From Cichorium intybus (lineage: Eukaryota > Streptophyta > Magnoliopsida > Asterales > Asteraceae): DNA of 64,000 nt. The number at the start of each line of letters is the position of its first letter. Within the stretch, counting starts at the first letter, position 1. The position numbers and the translations under genes are program-made. Below the pieces are notes generated by a model, which saw nothing but the letters and a program-made list of their open reading frames with translations, searched no databases and was not told where the DNA came from. Of the stretch, positions 11,219 to 22,893 are shown piece after piece. The stretch covers positions 54,179,004-54,243,003 of the forward strand of contig CM042012.1 in the NCBI GenBank assembly GCA_023525715.1, written 5' to 3'.

Positions 11219-12475
11219 AACACCCCACACTTGTGCCTTGCTTGTCCCCAAGCAAGAGAGTTTTTAACAAATTATAATAGAGAACCGAACGATTTTTGAT
11301 TGTGTTTAGTTTCAAAGTTTATTGCTCTTCGAGTTAGAATGGAATAGTTCGTGAAAACATAATTGAGTTGTTCTTTGGAATTCATGGCTTTCTAAAGAAC
11401 CCTTGATCACAAACTTTCTGTCCACTATGAAGTGTACTTACTCATTCAGATTCTAAAGGCCATTAAGGAATTGTCCATGACTTTCGATGTTGTCCGTGTA
11501 ACGAGCTTTCAGAAATACCATCCCAAACCAGACGATCTTAGGTGGTAAGGTGCGTAAGGTCCACCCATTTTAGACCTACCGGCTCGAACAACAAAGGCCA
11601 CAGATTGACTTTTCCTTCCTAAATTCCAATCCTAAAACGGCTCAATCTTCTAAACTCATAAAACTCAACTTATTTGACTAACTAATAGCATGATTACAAC
11701 TAAACGATATTTCTTGAAAAATACTAATGCTATCACAATCACAAACCATTCATTTCAAAATTGCAATTCATTAAAAATTTTGAAAAAATATTGCTAAAAA
11801 TTGAAAAATTGATCATTTCTGCAAAAATTTCAAAAATATCTCTTTCGACCGTCCACACCCCACACTTAAAACCGTACAACGTCCCCGTTGTACAAAAATT
11901 AATTCAAAACAAGGGAGAAAGAGTTACCCCTTTTTGAACGGTAGACTGCTTGGTGCTCAATATCACAGGTATAATGCGTACAAATGGAACCTTGATTCAT
12001 ATGCTGGAGTTGTAGCGCTACAGTAAGACACGCCGGTAGTCAAGACAAGTGGAGGGGGCACGGTGACCCCACACTTATCTGAGACAACTCCTTCTCAATT
12101 TGGTATATCATGCATAACTTAACAAATAAAAAAAATGTATGTGTTGCGGATGACCGCGGCGCGCAATTAAGATATACGCGTCGCGGTAATTACGAGAGTT
12201 GAAACTGTTGTGGAAGTGGAAATGACCGCGTCGCGCATATATGAGATCCGCGGCGCGGTAATTTCAGAAAATTCAGCCACATTCAAACACTCATAAACAA
12301 GCACTCAACACAAATCCTACTATTTTTATTCAACCTTCTAATGCCCAATGGCTTATTTTTATCAACTATGAACAATTAATTCCTACCTACCTAAGAAAAC
12401 ATGAAAAAATCTATGCAAAATGTTTTAAAAGACAAAAACTAACAAAAAGACAAAAGGACACTCATAAATACACCC
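11219..12475 (-). other. Athila element 1, 3' untranslated region and polypurine tract
   Basis: The polypurine tract reads CAAGTGTGGGGTGTT on the minus strand and abuts the LTR (11219-11233). The rest is non-coding, matching 56236-57258 of the second element, and contains two CG split palindromes (12152-12188, 12225-12259). Confidence 0.8.
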
Positions 12476-13795
12476 TCAGTTGTGTGCAGTGTCATCTTCT
12501 TCACCTTCCTCTGGGTCTTCTTCTGGATCCTCCTCCATGGGCTCCTCGTCTTCATCCCGGATTGTTGGTTGTGGTCTCGGTGGGGCACATCGGCTTTTAG
12601 CCATGAAAGTGATCATGCAGTCGGCCAACCACAGGAGCTGATCCTGCATGTTCTCGGTCCGTCTGTTCATCTCCTTAGTGACAACCGCCTGTGCCTGCTG
12701 GTCTCTCTGGTGGGTCTGCAGAGTCTGCTGGATCGCCTGCATCTTGTCAACCATGTACCGGGACTCCATGGTAGCAGGGGAGAGGCTGCGAGGTAGACTG
12801 TCGGTCACTCGCTGACGCTTCTTGGATGCTGAGGAAGATGGCTCGGTCCGGAGGGCTGGGAACGGAAATCGCTCAGATGTCGTGACCCCATCGTCAATGT
12901 AGATCACATCCCTCGATAAGGTGGTGGGCGGGCTGAAAGGAACTGGCGGGATAACTGTCAGCCCCCGGGTGGCGTGCTCAGTCAGCAACCCATAACACTG
13001 GGCCAGTCTCATAACATAATGCCCTCCACCGAGAGCAGTCTGGTGCAGCGGGGCGTCGGTGATCCGCCTGAAGTAGTCTGCAATGAAGTATGGCATGTTG
13101 CATGTCTGCAACATCCGGGTCAGACACCACATGAGGTGCAGCTCACGCGGTGTAACTCGCTCCTCATCAGCACGCGGCCAGATCATGGTCGTGATCAACC
13201 GATGTAGCATCCGGTGAGAAGGCAGGTGCATCGATCCCTCACGCACGGTATTCTCATTATACCGTGTGGATGAAATGGTGCTCCAGTAGTCACCAGGGGA
13301 AAACGAGTCGTCGGCGGCGTAGTTAGCCCGCTGGTGGAATAAGTCAAACCCTGGCGCCTCAGACTCCTCCTCAGTGTAAAGCCCGATTCGATACCCGAAC
13401 TCCCGTAAGCTGCAGCTGCGGTTGTGGTTGCCCAACCGGAACTGCACCATCTCTTCTGTATCCATCCCCACCGGTTGGTGGTCAAAGTGGTAACTTGCAA
13501 GGAACTGCAAGTATACCTCACGGTAGATTGGTTCAGACATGTTGACCGCGTTTTCGATAGCCCGGCACGTATAAATAAGCTCATCCTTGTCATAACCCGT
13601 CTGTACCAGCCAGTACAGCAAATGTGCCATAATTCCTCACTCCGTGGTCAACTCCCAGTTGACCGATCGCGCGGGAAGAATCCGCTTCTGTTGTTGAATA
13701 GATCGACGGTTGTAAAAGTTATAAGCTCGTGTTCTACCCACTCCCGTAGCCAGGGAGTTCCAATCGATTGATTCCGAACTGACCGAAGAAGACAT
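12476..13795 (-). pseudogene. Athila ORF1-like protein in envelope position (one stop)
   Basis: The open frame from ATG 13630 gives 384 aa (MAHLLYWLVQ...). The same frame extends upstream through TGA at 13637-13639 to ATG 13795 (start MSSSVSSESIDWNSLAT), giving ~52 more residues with the expected DW...FYNRR...ILPAR pattern. The middle matches the plant-specific Athila ORF-1 family, and the C-terminus is strongly acidic (MEEDPEEDPEEGEEDD). No signal peptide or membrane segment is visible, so an envelope function is not supported. A CAG splice-acceptor-like site lies 5 bases before ATG 13795. Homologue, more decayed, at 55063-56235. Confidence 0.75.
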
Positions 13796-13800
13796 TGTTT

Positions 13801-14579
13801 CTGCAAAAATCACAAAAATTAAAAAGTTACTGTTCTGTCCAGACGCTCGGCGCGTCGCACATATATAGTCCCGCGGCGCGCTATAAGAGTATTCATGATA
13901 CGCATCGCGGACTGTAACAGGCGCGGCGCGGCGAATGAGTTCAGGGTGAAAAATTCGCAGATTACGTCCTTACTAAGCCATTTTTCCTAATTCTAAAATA
14001 TTGGGTTTTGCAGAGCATAGTAGTCTAATCCTAATTTCACTGTCAATTTCACCAGATTATTGCAACATTGCGGATTACAGAAGTATTTACTCTAAGTTCA
14101 AGAAAGAGATAAAAGAGATGAAAAGAGAGGATGCTTACTTGATTTGCTGTGAAGAAGAAGAACAATGCAGACGGGTTACTTGAACGAAGTGATTTTACCA
14201 CGGTAAAAAGAATCAAAAAAATTCAGGTTCCGATTATATACAAATATGGGGGTTTTGGAATAGCATTCAAACTCTGTTTTCAGGATTATCTCTAATTTCA
14301 AATTAAGATAAGGCCGCGGCGCGGGAAGTTTCTATCCGCGTCGCGTAAAAAATCTGATTTCAAGCGTGATCGCGAAAATTGAACACGCGCGCCGCGGATC
14401 CCAAGATCCCGCGTCGCGGTGTTACAAAATTACCAAAATGACCCCACACTTGCCTTTTTCATACCGTGATACATGGATGCAAAGAATTTAAGAGTGACAT
14501 GCAAAATTTATACAAATGATGATCGGGTTGCCTCCCGTCAAGCGCTAAGTTTAACGTCTTCAGCCAGACGTGCACTTAC
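13801..14579 (-). other. Candidate intron/spacer between pol and ORF1
   Basis: Right after the pol stop the minus strand reads CAGGTAAGTGC, a near-perfect 5' splice site (boundary at 14579/14580), and TTTTTGCAG ends at 13801 just before the ORF1 start. This suggests a ~779-nt intron used to make an ORF1 mRNA. It contains four CG split palindromes and, at 14525-14570, a block conserved in the second Athila element. Confidence 0.45.
14525..14570 (-). other. Conserved Athila non-coding block
   Basis: On the minus strand it reads GTCTGGCTGAAGACGTTAAA followed by CTTAGCGCTTGACGGGAGGC. The same block is at 54306-54352 of the second element, where surrounding sequence is much less alike. Confidence 0.75.
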
Positions 14580-14584
14580 CTGCC

Positions 14585-15115
14585 TCATGGGGTGTATGCT
14601 GGAATATCTGCTACAAATTCAACCGTCTCCACTTCTAGCTTCTGGAATGTACCTGTGGTGATGTATGGTTTGAGTCTATGGCCGTTGACTTTAAACGGTT
14701 GCCCACCTTTCACATCCCGGATTTCGACTGCACCATAATCTGTAATGCTGATTACTTCGTAGGGACCATTCCATTTGCTTCTCAGCTTCCCTGGGAACAT
14801 CTTCAGCCTTGAGTTGTACAACCATACTTTTTGTCCGATTTCAAAGACCTTCAAGCGAAGCTTTGCGTCATGGTATCGCTTCATCTTTGATTTATAGGTT
14901 GCTGCATTCTCATATGCCTCATCTCGCAATTCTTCTAATTCAGATAGCTGAAGTTTTCTTTCTTTCCTAGCGTCAGTGTAATCCATGTTGACTTTCTTAA
15001 CAGCCCATAAGGCACGATTGGCGATTTCTACCGGTAGATGACATCCTTTTCCATACACCAACCGATATGGAGTGGTTCCGATCGGTGTTTTGTATGCTGT
15101 CCGGTATGCCCACAA
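14585..15115 (-). pseudogene. Athila integrase C-terminal part
   Basis: In the same frame as the RT-integrase ORF and separated from it only by an in-frame TAG (15134-15136). The sequence DDALWAYRTAYKTPIGTTPY is the conserved region after the integrase core, followed by the GPYEV/GAVEI C-terminal domain. The natural polyprotein stop is the TGA just before 14580. Confidence 0.88.
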
Positions 15116-15133
15116 TGCGTCATCTAACCTTAG

Positions 15134-17821
15134 CTACCAATCCTTCCTATCCGTCTTGACAGTCTTCTGAAGGATTTCTTTGATTTGCCTATTGGATACT
15201 TCTACTTGGTCGCTGGTCTGTGGGTGATAAGGTGTTGCAATGCGATGATTTACCCCATAATGTTTCAGCAACCTTCCGAACTTGAAATTCTTGAAATGTG
15301 ATCCTCCGTCGCTAATGATTACCCTTGGGACTCCATGCCTGGTGAAGATGTTTTTCTTTACAAATTTGCAAACCACGTGATGGTCGTTTGTGCGAGTTGC
15401 TTCTGCCTCAATCCATTTTGAGACATAATCTACTGCCACCAAAATGTAGACGTATCCATGCGATGTGGGGAATGGACCCATAAAATCGATTCCCCAGACA
15501 TCAAAGATGTCTACCAACAAAATTGGATTCAAGGGCATTTGATCCTTTTTTGATATATTTCCTAATTGCTGGCAATTGATGCACTCTTTGGCAGTCCTAT
15601 GTGCGTCCCGAAAGATAGTCGGCCAATACAATCCGGATTCGAGAACTTTATACCCGGTTTTCCTTCCACTGAAGTGTCCTCCACATGCTGACGCATGACA
15701 GAGATCCAGCACTTCACCAATTTCATTGTCTGGCACACATCGACGAATTATCTGATCTTCACCTACCTTAAAAAGGTCTGGGTCATCCCAAATGAATCTC
15801 TTTGCGTACGTGCGAAATTGCTTCTGCCGTTGTTTCGTCCAATGTTTTGGAATTGCTCCTGTGGCCAGGAAATTTACATAATTTGCGTACCATGGAGCTC
15901 CATTAACTTCTAACAACTGTTCGTCAGGAAATGAATCTTGAATTCCTGCTTCCAGTCCTTCAGCTGGTAATCTTGAAAGATGATCTGCTACCACGTTCTC
16001 AGTTCCCTTCTTGTCTTTGATGTCTATATCGAATTCTTGCAGCAGAAGAATCCACCTAATTAATCGAGGTTTGGATTCCTTTTTTGTGAGCAATTGTCGA
16101 ACTGCACTGTGGTCAGTGTAAACCACCACCTTGGATCCCCAGATATAAGATCGGAATTTATCTAAAGCAAAAACTACAGCTAATAACTCTTTTTCAGTGG
16201 TTGTGTAATTCAATTGAGCTTCGGAAAAAGTTTTACTAGCATAGCAGATGACAACAGGCTTCCTATCGATTTTCTGTCCTAACACTGCACCAGCGGCATA
16301 ATCGCTAGCGTCACACATTATCTCGAAAGGTTGTGTCCAGTCAGGTGGCTTCAGGATGGGGGCCTCGACCAATTTATTTTTAAGGATATTGAATGCCTTT
16401 GTACATTCATCATCAAAAATAAATGGTGCGTCCTTTAACAGAAGACCACAGAGGGGCTTAGAGATAGCACTAAAATCTTTAATGAATCTGTGATAAAACC
16501 CTGCATGCCACAAGAATGATCTAACTCCTTTCACCGATGATGGAGGTGGCAATGTGGATATGACCTTAACTTTAGCGCGATCGACTTCGAATCCTCTTTC
16601 AGAAACCACATGTCCTAATACTATTCCTTCTCTTACCATAAAATGACTTTTCTCCCAAGATAGAACCAGGTTTGTTTCGACGCATCTTTTCAGAACCTTC
16701 TCCAATTGGAATAAACAAGTTTCGAATGTAGGTCCAAAAATTGAGAAATCATCCATGAAGATTTCTAATGCCTCCCCAATCATGTCAGAAAAAATTGCCA
16801 TCATACATCGTTGAAATGTCGCAGGTGCGTTACATAATCCGAATGGCATTCTGCGAAAAGCAAAGGTACCATAAGGACATGTGAACGTTGCCTTCGCCTG
16901 ATCTTCTGGATGAATTGCGATCTGGTTATACCCCGAGTATCCATCCAAAAAGCAGTAGTACTTTTGCCCTGCTAATTTTTCCACGATTTGGTCGATGAAG
17001 GGTAATGGGAAATGATCTTTAGACGTGGCAGCATTAAGTTTCCGGTAGTCAATACAAACTCGCCATCCGGTCACAGGTCTCGTTGATATCTTGTCACCAT
17101 CCTTAGTATCTACTACAGTAATTCCTGACTTTTTCGGCACAGTTTGCGTTGAACTAACCCATTCACTGTCGGAAATAGGATAGATGATTCCTGCGTCCAA
17201 CCATTTAAGAACCTCCTTTTTGACAACTTCTTTTAAGTTGGGATTCAACCTTCTTTGTGTATCTCTGGCAGGTTTAGCTCCTTCTTCTGTGATAATGCGA
17301 TGGATGCATGTGGTCGGACTAATCCCTTTTAGGTCCGCGATTGTCCAGCCGATAGCCTCCTTGTGTTTGGACAATACCTTAAGCAATTCTAGTTCTTGCT
17401 TCACCGTCAAGTTGGCTGCTACAATTACTGGTAAAGTATCCTTCTCTCCTAGAAAGGCATACTTTAGATGCTCTGGTAAGGGTTTCAGATCCAACTTTGG
17501 TGGTTCTTGTAAAGAGGGCTTTAATGTCTTTGGAATTTCTGTTGGTAACTTCTCTATATGCGCGCATTCCTCGGACTTGAATCCCTTTTTTTCTTCCATA
17601 TTTTGTGTTTCTGTTCTTCCAACAATTGCTTCTTCCTGAGTTTCTAATTCATCTGCTTGAAGTACCTCTGGGGCGTATTGCTGCACCAGCTCATCTATGA
17701 TGTCCACTTGATAACATTCCTCTTCTTCGATGCTGCTTCCTCTAAGATCAGCTGTTGAAAATGTTGATCTTAGCCTGTCGGCGTCCAAAAGATATCCCCA
17801 TTTCGCCGGTGCGACAAGCAA
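15134..17821 (-). pseudogene. Athila reverse transcriptase - RNase H - integrase
   Basis: Domains in order: RT with WRVCIDYRKLN (~253-263) and catalytic FMDDFSIFG (355-363); RNase H with CDASDYAAGAVLGQ and YTDHSAVRQLL; integrase zinc region (CHASACGGH...CINCQ), then DFMGPFP, SDGGSHF and QVEVSNRQIKEIL, giving D, D, E. It copies RNA to cDNA in cytoplasmic particles and integrates it in the nucleus. The true coding start is upstream, since the protease frame runs into this one with a +1 shift near 17755, and the C-terminus is cut by TAG at 15134. Confidence 0.92.
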
Positions 17822-18506
17822 TATATGCGTTAGCTGTAGCCAAGAATGGTCGCCCTAGAATAATTGTCGGTTGCTCCCCATTTGTTGCTTGCCGAGTGTC
17901 TAAAACAAGAAAGTCTGCTGCGTAGTAAAATTCTCCTACCCTGATGATTACATCGACTAACATGCCCCTAGGAACCTTGGTGGACTTATCGGCCAACTGC
18001 AGAATCACATCAGTAGATTTCATAGTACCGAACTCATGCTTGTCGAATAACTGTCCAGGAAATATATTTACACTAGCACCTAAATCTAACAGAGCTCTTT
18101 TAATGTGCACATTGCCCAAATCTACGGAAATAAGAGGAACTCCTGGATCTTTCAACTTTGGAGGAAGCGCATCCATAAGAATGGAGCTTACATTCTCAGG
18201 TAAGCTAATCATCTTAGGCAAGTGGGACAGAATATGTTTCTTGTGTATACACATGTCCTTGAGAAATTTAGCATATGCGGGAACTTCCTTTATAAGTTTG
18301 ACTAAAGGAATGTTAACTTTAATTTGGCTAAACAATTCCCACATGTCTTCAGCTTGTGGTCCCTTCTTTCCATATGGTCCTTTCTCTGGCTTTTCCAAGG
18401 CTGTCGGAAAAGGAACTGTTCCACTTGACTCTCCTTTTTCCCATGTACTCGTCTGCCTCGTCTTTAGTACTTGTTCTTCTTTATCCTTTCTCTTTTTTCT
18501 TTCCAA
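17748..18506 (-). pseudogene. Athila protease segment
   Basis: In frame with gag and separated from it by a single TAA (18507-18509). It contains the retropepsin-like LLDLGASVNIFP and the downstream ILGRPFLATA motif of plant gypsy proteases. The frame ends at TGA 17748 after KINIFNS, while the polyprotein continues one base over (ADLRGSSIEEEE). There is no methionine start; it is a piece of the polyprotein. Confidence 0.85.
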
Positions 18507-20420
18507 TTATTCTTTTTCATCAAAAACTATTTCTACATCACTCTCCTCATCATCTGCAACTGGAGCTGCAACCTTGTTGTCTACCTTCTTCCCACTCCTA
18601 AGTGTGATGACTTCATTAACTTGCATTTTTGGTGACTGTTCTTGCTCCCTCACTTGTGTTTCTTTCATTTTGACAAGTGATTCTCCTAATTTAGAAATTG
18701 CTTCCGAATTAGACTTTTCTACTTCTTGAAGTTGTACTAACAATCCAAAAATTTCTTGCAAACCAATGTTCGTACTTCCTGATGAAGATGGAGATTGCAC
18801 CTGTTGCTGCCTTATAGGTGGTTGTCTCGATTCTCGTTGTTGATTACTTCGAAAAGGCCTTGGTGTGTTGTGAAATCGACCATATCCATGCACTTGACTT
18901 ATTTCCTCATGGGTCATTGAGCACTCGTTATGATTGTGTCCTACTTTTCCACATGTATTGCAGATACTCTGCCCATGCAACACGTATGCTCCTTTTTCCT
19001 GTTGAAATCTCTCGAGCATTTGATTGAACCTTTTTGTAACAGCAGTGAGCTCCTTTTGAATTTCAGCTTTCCATTTGTTCTCTGTTTCGACATTTGCTAC
19101 ATATACAGTCTTATCCTTCATTGACCCACTGACTTTTGATCCTAAACTCAGCTGCTCCAAAAATCTCCAGGCATCATCTGGTTCTTGCCACATAAATGTC
19201 CCGCTTGATGAGGCATTTATCATGACCTGGTGTGTTTCGCTGACTCCTTCGAAAAATAATTTGACCAGCTGCCACTTAGGAACTTCATGATATGGACAGG
19301 ATCTCAACAGCTCTTTTAGTCTGTCAAATGCTTCATGAAAAGCCTCTCCAGGCTTTTGCTGAAAATCTTGTATTGCTCGTCTAATCTCCGTGGTTTTACT
19401 GACTGGATAGAATTCTTGCAAAAACTTCGCCTTGAGTTGTTCCCAACTAGTAATACTATTTGATGATAAGGATGTAAACCAATACTTGGCTTTATCCTTA
19501 AGGGTGAATGGAAACAATCTAAGCCTAAAAATATCTCTATCAATATTCCTAGGAGTGTTGGCATTGGCAATTGCTAAGAATTCATATAAATGGTTATAAG
19601 GATCGTCAGTCTCGTATCCCCTAAACTGAGTCAATATTCCTAATAACTGAGGTTTGATTTCTACTTGCGAATCTATGTTATCAGGAATATAGATCGGCGA
19701 CGAATCATCATATTCCCGCGGTTGGAAATGTGATGCAACTGATTGCCGTCTCGGTTGTGCAAAATGTAAGGGTTGAGCGGGGTTACCGTAAAGATGATCA
19801 TTGTACTCCCGCTGACCTTGTGGTTGGTATGGTGGTGCTCGCCTGGGAGGTCCCCGACCTCGGTTCCATTGTGGTTGGGATGCTGGTGGCATCCATCCTT
19901 CATCTTCCTCGTCATACACTTCTTCCGTCTCTGGGTAATGATGTTGTGGCTGATGCGGTGGTTGAAAGTGTATAGGTTGTGTTGTTTGATATGTAGGTTG
20001 AGATTTAAAGAGGGCTGGTTGTGGTTGTGATGTTGGTGTATACTGTCTAGGAGTTGGGGTGCCATCTCGGGTCGGCTCTCCCCAAGTAATAGCAGATGTA
20101 AATGGATTGGTGGATTGAGGTTGCGAAGTGGGTGTAAATGATGGGATGGAAGGCGGAGTGCATGATGGTATGGGTGCAGGGGCTGAAACTGCACCACCAG
20201 AAGCACTCGTGCTTCCAAACTGAAATTCTGAAAGCGGAGGGATAGAAAACCTCCCAGTTGCCTCACCTGATGGATCCTGGGCAACACTGACCGGACTACT
20301 GCTAACTTGACTGTAATTCATGATGTTTAAACGCCTATGGGCACAGAGTTTGCGCGCAGTACGCTCAATCTCAGAATCAAACTGCAATGGGGATAGTTGC
20401 TTCCCCCTGCGGGTACGCAT
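18507..20420 (-). CDS. Athila gag
   Basis: 637 aa from a real ATG. Proline/glutamine-rich N-terminal third, then a retrotransposon gag capsid region (QFRGYETDDPYNHLYEFL, FPFTLKDKAKYWF, SWEQLKAKFLQEFYP), and one CCHC zinc knuckle (CNTCGKVGHNHNEC, ~residue 495). It forms the particle that packages element RNA. It ends in TAA directly followed in the same frame by the protease; this may be a mutation or a readthrough stop. Confidence 0.88.
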   Translation of the reverse strand: MRTRRGKQLSPLQFDSEIERTARKLCAHRRLNIMNYSQVSSSPVSVAQDPSGEATGRFSIPPLSEFQFGSTSASGGAVSAPAPIPSCTPPSIPSFTPTSQPQSTNPFTSAITWGEPTRDGTPTPRQYTPTSQPQPALFKSQPTYQTTQPIHFQPPHQPQHHYPETEEVYDEEDEGWMPPASQPQWNRGRGPPRRAPPYQPQGQREYNDHLYGNPAQPLHFAQPRRQSVASHFQPREYDDSSPIYIPDNIDSQVEIKPQLLGILTQFRGYETDDPYNHLYEFLAIANANTPRNIDRDIFRLRLFPFTLKDKAKYWFTSLSSNSITSWEQLKAKFLQEFYPVSKTTEIRRAIQDFQQKPGEAFHEAFDRLKELLRSCPYHEVPKWQLVKLFFEGVSETHQVMINASSSGTFMWQEPDDAWRFLEQLSLGSKVSGSMKDKTVYVANVETENKWKAEIQKELTAVTKRFNQMLERFQQEKGAYVLHGQSICNTCGKVGHNHNECSMTHEEISQVHGYGRFHNTPRPFRSNQQRESRQPPIRQQQVQSPSSSGSTNIGLQEIFGLLVQLQEVEKSNSEAISKLGESLVKMKETQVREQEQSPKMQVNEVITLRSGKKVDNKVAAPVADDEESDVEIVFDEKE

Positions 20421-20537
20421 GCACTAGTGCAACACGCCCACAAGAATCAAAACTCAAACTTACCCAAAATGAAATTTCAAAAAAAAAAGCAAAACTAGAA
20501 ACGAGTTCCTACTACTCACCTATTCTAAGCTCACAGC

Positions 20538-20555
20538 TCCCCGGCAACGGCGCCA
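20538..20555 (-). other. Primer-binding site (Asp tRNA)
   Basis: The minus strand reads TGGCGCCGTTGCCGGGGA, complementary to the 3' end of tRNA-Asp, a few bases inside the 5' LTR. The identical site is at 52905-52922. Confidence 0.9.
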
Positions 20556-20560
20556 AAATT

Positions 20561-21663
20561 TGACGTGCACGCAGAGGTCGTCATGCGGTCAAAAATAAGA
20601 GATAACCTAACATTCACTAGTATAGTGGAGTCAGGGTCGATCCACAGGAGCTACGTGGTTAGACTAGATGAGAGATTACCAACTAATAGTGTCACAGCTA
20701 TAGTCGGAGGAACTGATTTCTATCTTACTATCTCAAAACAATATTCAAATACTCAAGCCAAGCTTAGCCAAGCTCAAATAACCTAGTTACTTTCTGAACT
20801 CAGAAGTACATCTCTGGATCAGAAGCAATTGAAGGCATTCAAACTAGCAAAAACCAAGCAAAGCATAAACTACCGCTAGTTAAAGTCCTATTGAACAATT
20901 ACTAGCCAAGGTTTAATGCTTAACCCTAACCAAGTTGGCTACTGTTTTCAGCAAAGGAAAACAGTCCCAACCAAGTCCAAAACACAATCCAAACACAAAC
21001 CAACAATCAAAACACCAACAAGTATCCAAAATACCGAAAAACCAATATTAAATGTAACCGAATGATTGCATTCACCAAACCAATATCCAAACATCAATTC
21101 AGTAACTAAATACTACTAAAAACAGAAACCTAAGTGCTCAAAGTCGGTGGTTGTCACTCCCAAAGACTCAACTCAAAGCTTACAAATGTTTAACTAAAAT
21201 GAAATAAAAACTAAAAACATGAAAATACCAAATATGAGCTTGCTGAAATGAATCCTCGAGTCAAAGAGCTTCTAGGTCGATGTTTACACCCGGTCTTTGC
21301 TAAGGTTTTCGGCTGGAAATGCCTCTATTTATAGTTGCAAATTTCCCGTGACCGCGCCGCGCATAAGTGAAATCCGCGGCGCGCGTACTTATCCGTTCCC
21401 CGTTTTTTCGTCATTCAAATGTGTTCCACCGCCTTACGTCCGCGTCGCGCAGAAGAGAATTCCACGGCGTGCGTACGTCTTCTCTTGATTTTCCATTCTT
21501 TCCATACTTTTTCCTTTTGTACACCTTTAGTCCCTGTTTCTGTTCTTTTTCTCCAGACAAGTCCTGACACGAAAAGTGAGAATACCCATGCATATTTGAT
21601 ATAATTTTACCAAGAACAGGGCTCAACAACGCCTAAAATACTTGATATCACTAGGCGTTGTCA
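20561..21663 (-). repeat. Athila element 1, 5' LTR
   Basis: 1,103 bp, about 99% identical to 10116-11218. Several differences are CG to TG/CA changes inside the second CG-rich palindrome (about 21461-21475). Confidence 0.92.
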
Positions 21664-22762
21664 CCCATGCACTATTTTAATCTTAATTTAATTTAGGCTT
21701 TTACTTCTAATCTTATGTTACTTAATCGTTGTTGGTAAGATTATAAAAAGAATTTTATTATAATACAATATTAAATTCACAAATTATAAAAGTTGAGTAC
21801 ATATACATAATTAAATGCATATCAAATGGTGTGAAAACTATTTAAAAATTGTGGCTATTAATGTCTGTTTTTAAGTCCATATTCGAAACACTCCTATCTA
21901 TCAAATCAAACATTAAAATAAATAGACATAACCCCGTAGAGGGGGATTAATCTCCTACAAAATAAGATGAAAGGTAATTATGACATAATTTCTAGGGAGA
22001 CGAAAACACGCAACGTCATTCAAAATTTTTAGAGATATATTTTCTTGAATGAAATCGTGACAATGTTCATTTTATTAAAAGTAATAATATTTTATGACAA
22101 GGATCACTCATTTCATTCGTACATATTTTTTCCTACTTCATCAGGAGAATTGTTGCATATTACAACATATTCTATTAAAAAAACCAAATATCATAATTTT
22201 TTTTAAATATAAAGAACTAAATCATCTTTTGTTGAACAGATAATGAAGATTTATATGTATGTATGATTAAACGATTTACAAACAACAAAATATGGCCATT
22301 TAATACGTAAAGCATATTAATATATTTATTTAATTAAGTTAACCATGCAGATACAATTACACTAAAATAAAAACATTTATTGGCATGGAGACCTTTAATA
22401 AAAACATTGGGTACGTAGGAAGATTAGTATGAATAAAACGTAAGAACAAAAACAATTTCACTAAAATAAAAAATACTTATATTTAGACTATGACATGTAT
22501 TCAATGAATCATTTATTAATTGCTAAACCAAATCATTCTATCATATTTAAATGCAACTAATGATTTCATAAAAGTTTTACGGCTAAGAATATGATCAGAT
22601 GGGTACGTTATAATTAAATGTTCGTTACAAATTAAACCGATTAATTCGTCATCCTATCCCATAGCATTAAATAAACGCGTATAACACACAGATATCTTAC
22701 TAAAATAATGATTAACCGTATTGGCCACAACGGCCACATTAATTAAATTGGAAACCTAACCA
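21664..22762. other. Helitron internal non-coding DNA
   Basis: Begins with the TSD CCCAT. AT-rich, no ORF of note and no recognised repeat. It leads into the promoter of the 106-aa gene. Confidence 0.5.
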
Positions 22763-22776
22763 CCTCTATATATACC
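22763..22776 (+). promoter_or_regulatory. TATA box of the 106-aa gene
   Basis: CCTCTATATATACC, a strong plant TATA box, about 120 bp before the ATG at 22894. Confidence 0.6.
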
Positions 22777-22893
22777 TTCAAACGCAAACGGTTTACCATT
22801 CTCAAGCATATAGTAAACATAAGAACGTATACCGTTTTCATTCAACATAACAGTTTCTCAATCTCTAAAATAGAAGGCGTCGATCTCAAAAGA

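Larger units (their letters stand above)
10116..21663 (-). mobile_element. Athila-type Ty3/gypsy retrotransposon (full length)
   Basis: Two 1,103-bp LTRs flank gag, protease, RT, RNase H, integrase and an ORF in the envelope position, all on the minus strand. TSD CCCAT at 10111-10115 and 21664-21668. PBS for tRNA-Asp beside the right LTR and a polypurine tract beside the left. The tRNA-Asp PBS, FMDDFS reverse transcriptase motif and extra 3' ORF place it with Athila. The LTRs differ at only about a dozen positions, so the insertion is recent, yet the coding region has three or more disabling lesions. Related to the element at 51800-58330. Confidence 0.93.

Noticed and set aside
12476..13795. 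Viral-type envelope gene
   Set aside because: Only the position fits. The sequence matches the plant Athila ORF-1 family, with no signal peptide, membrane segment or envelope motif.
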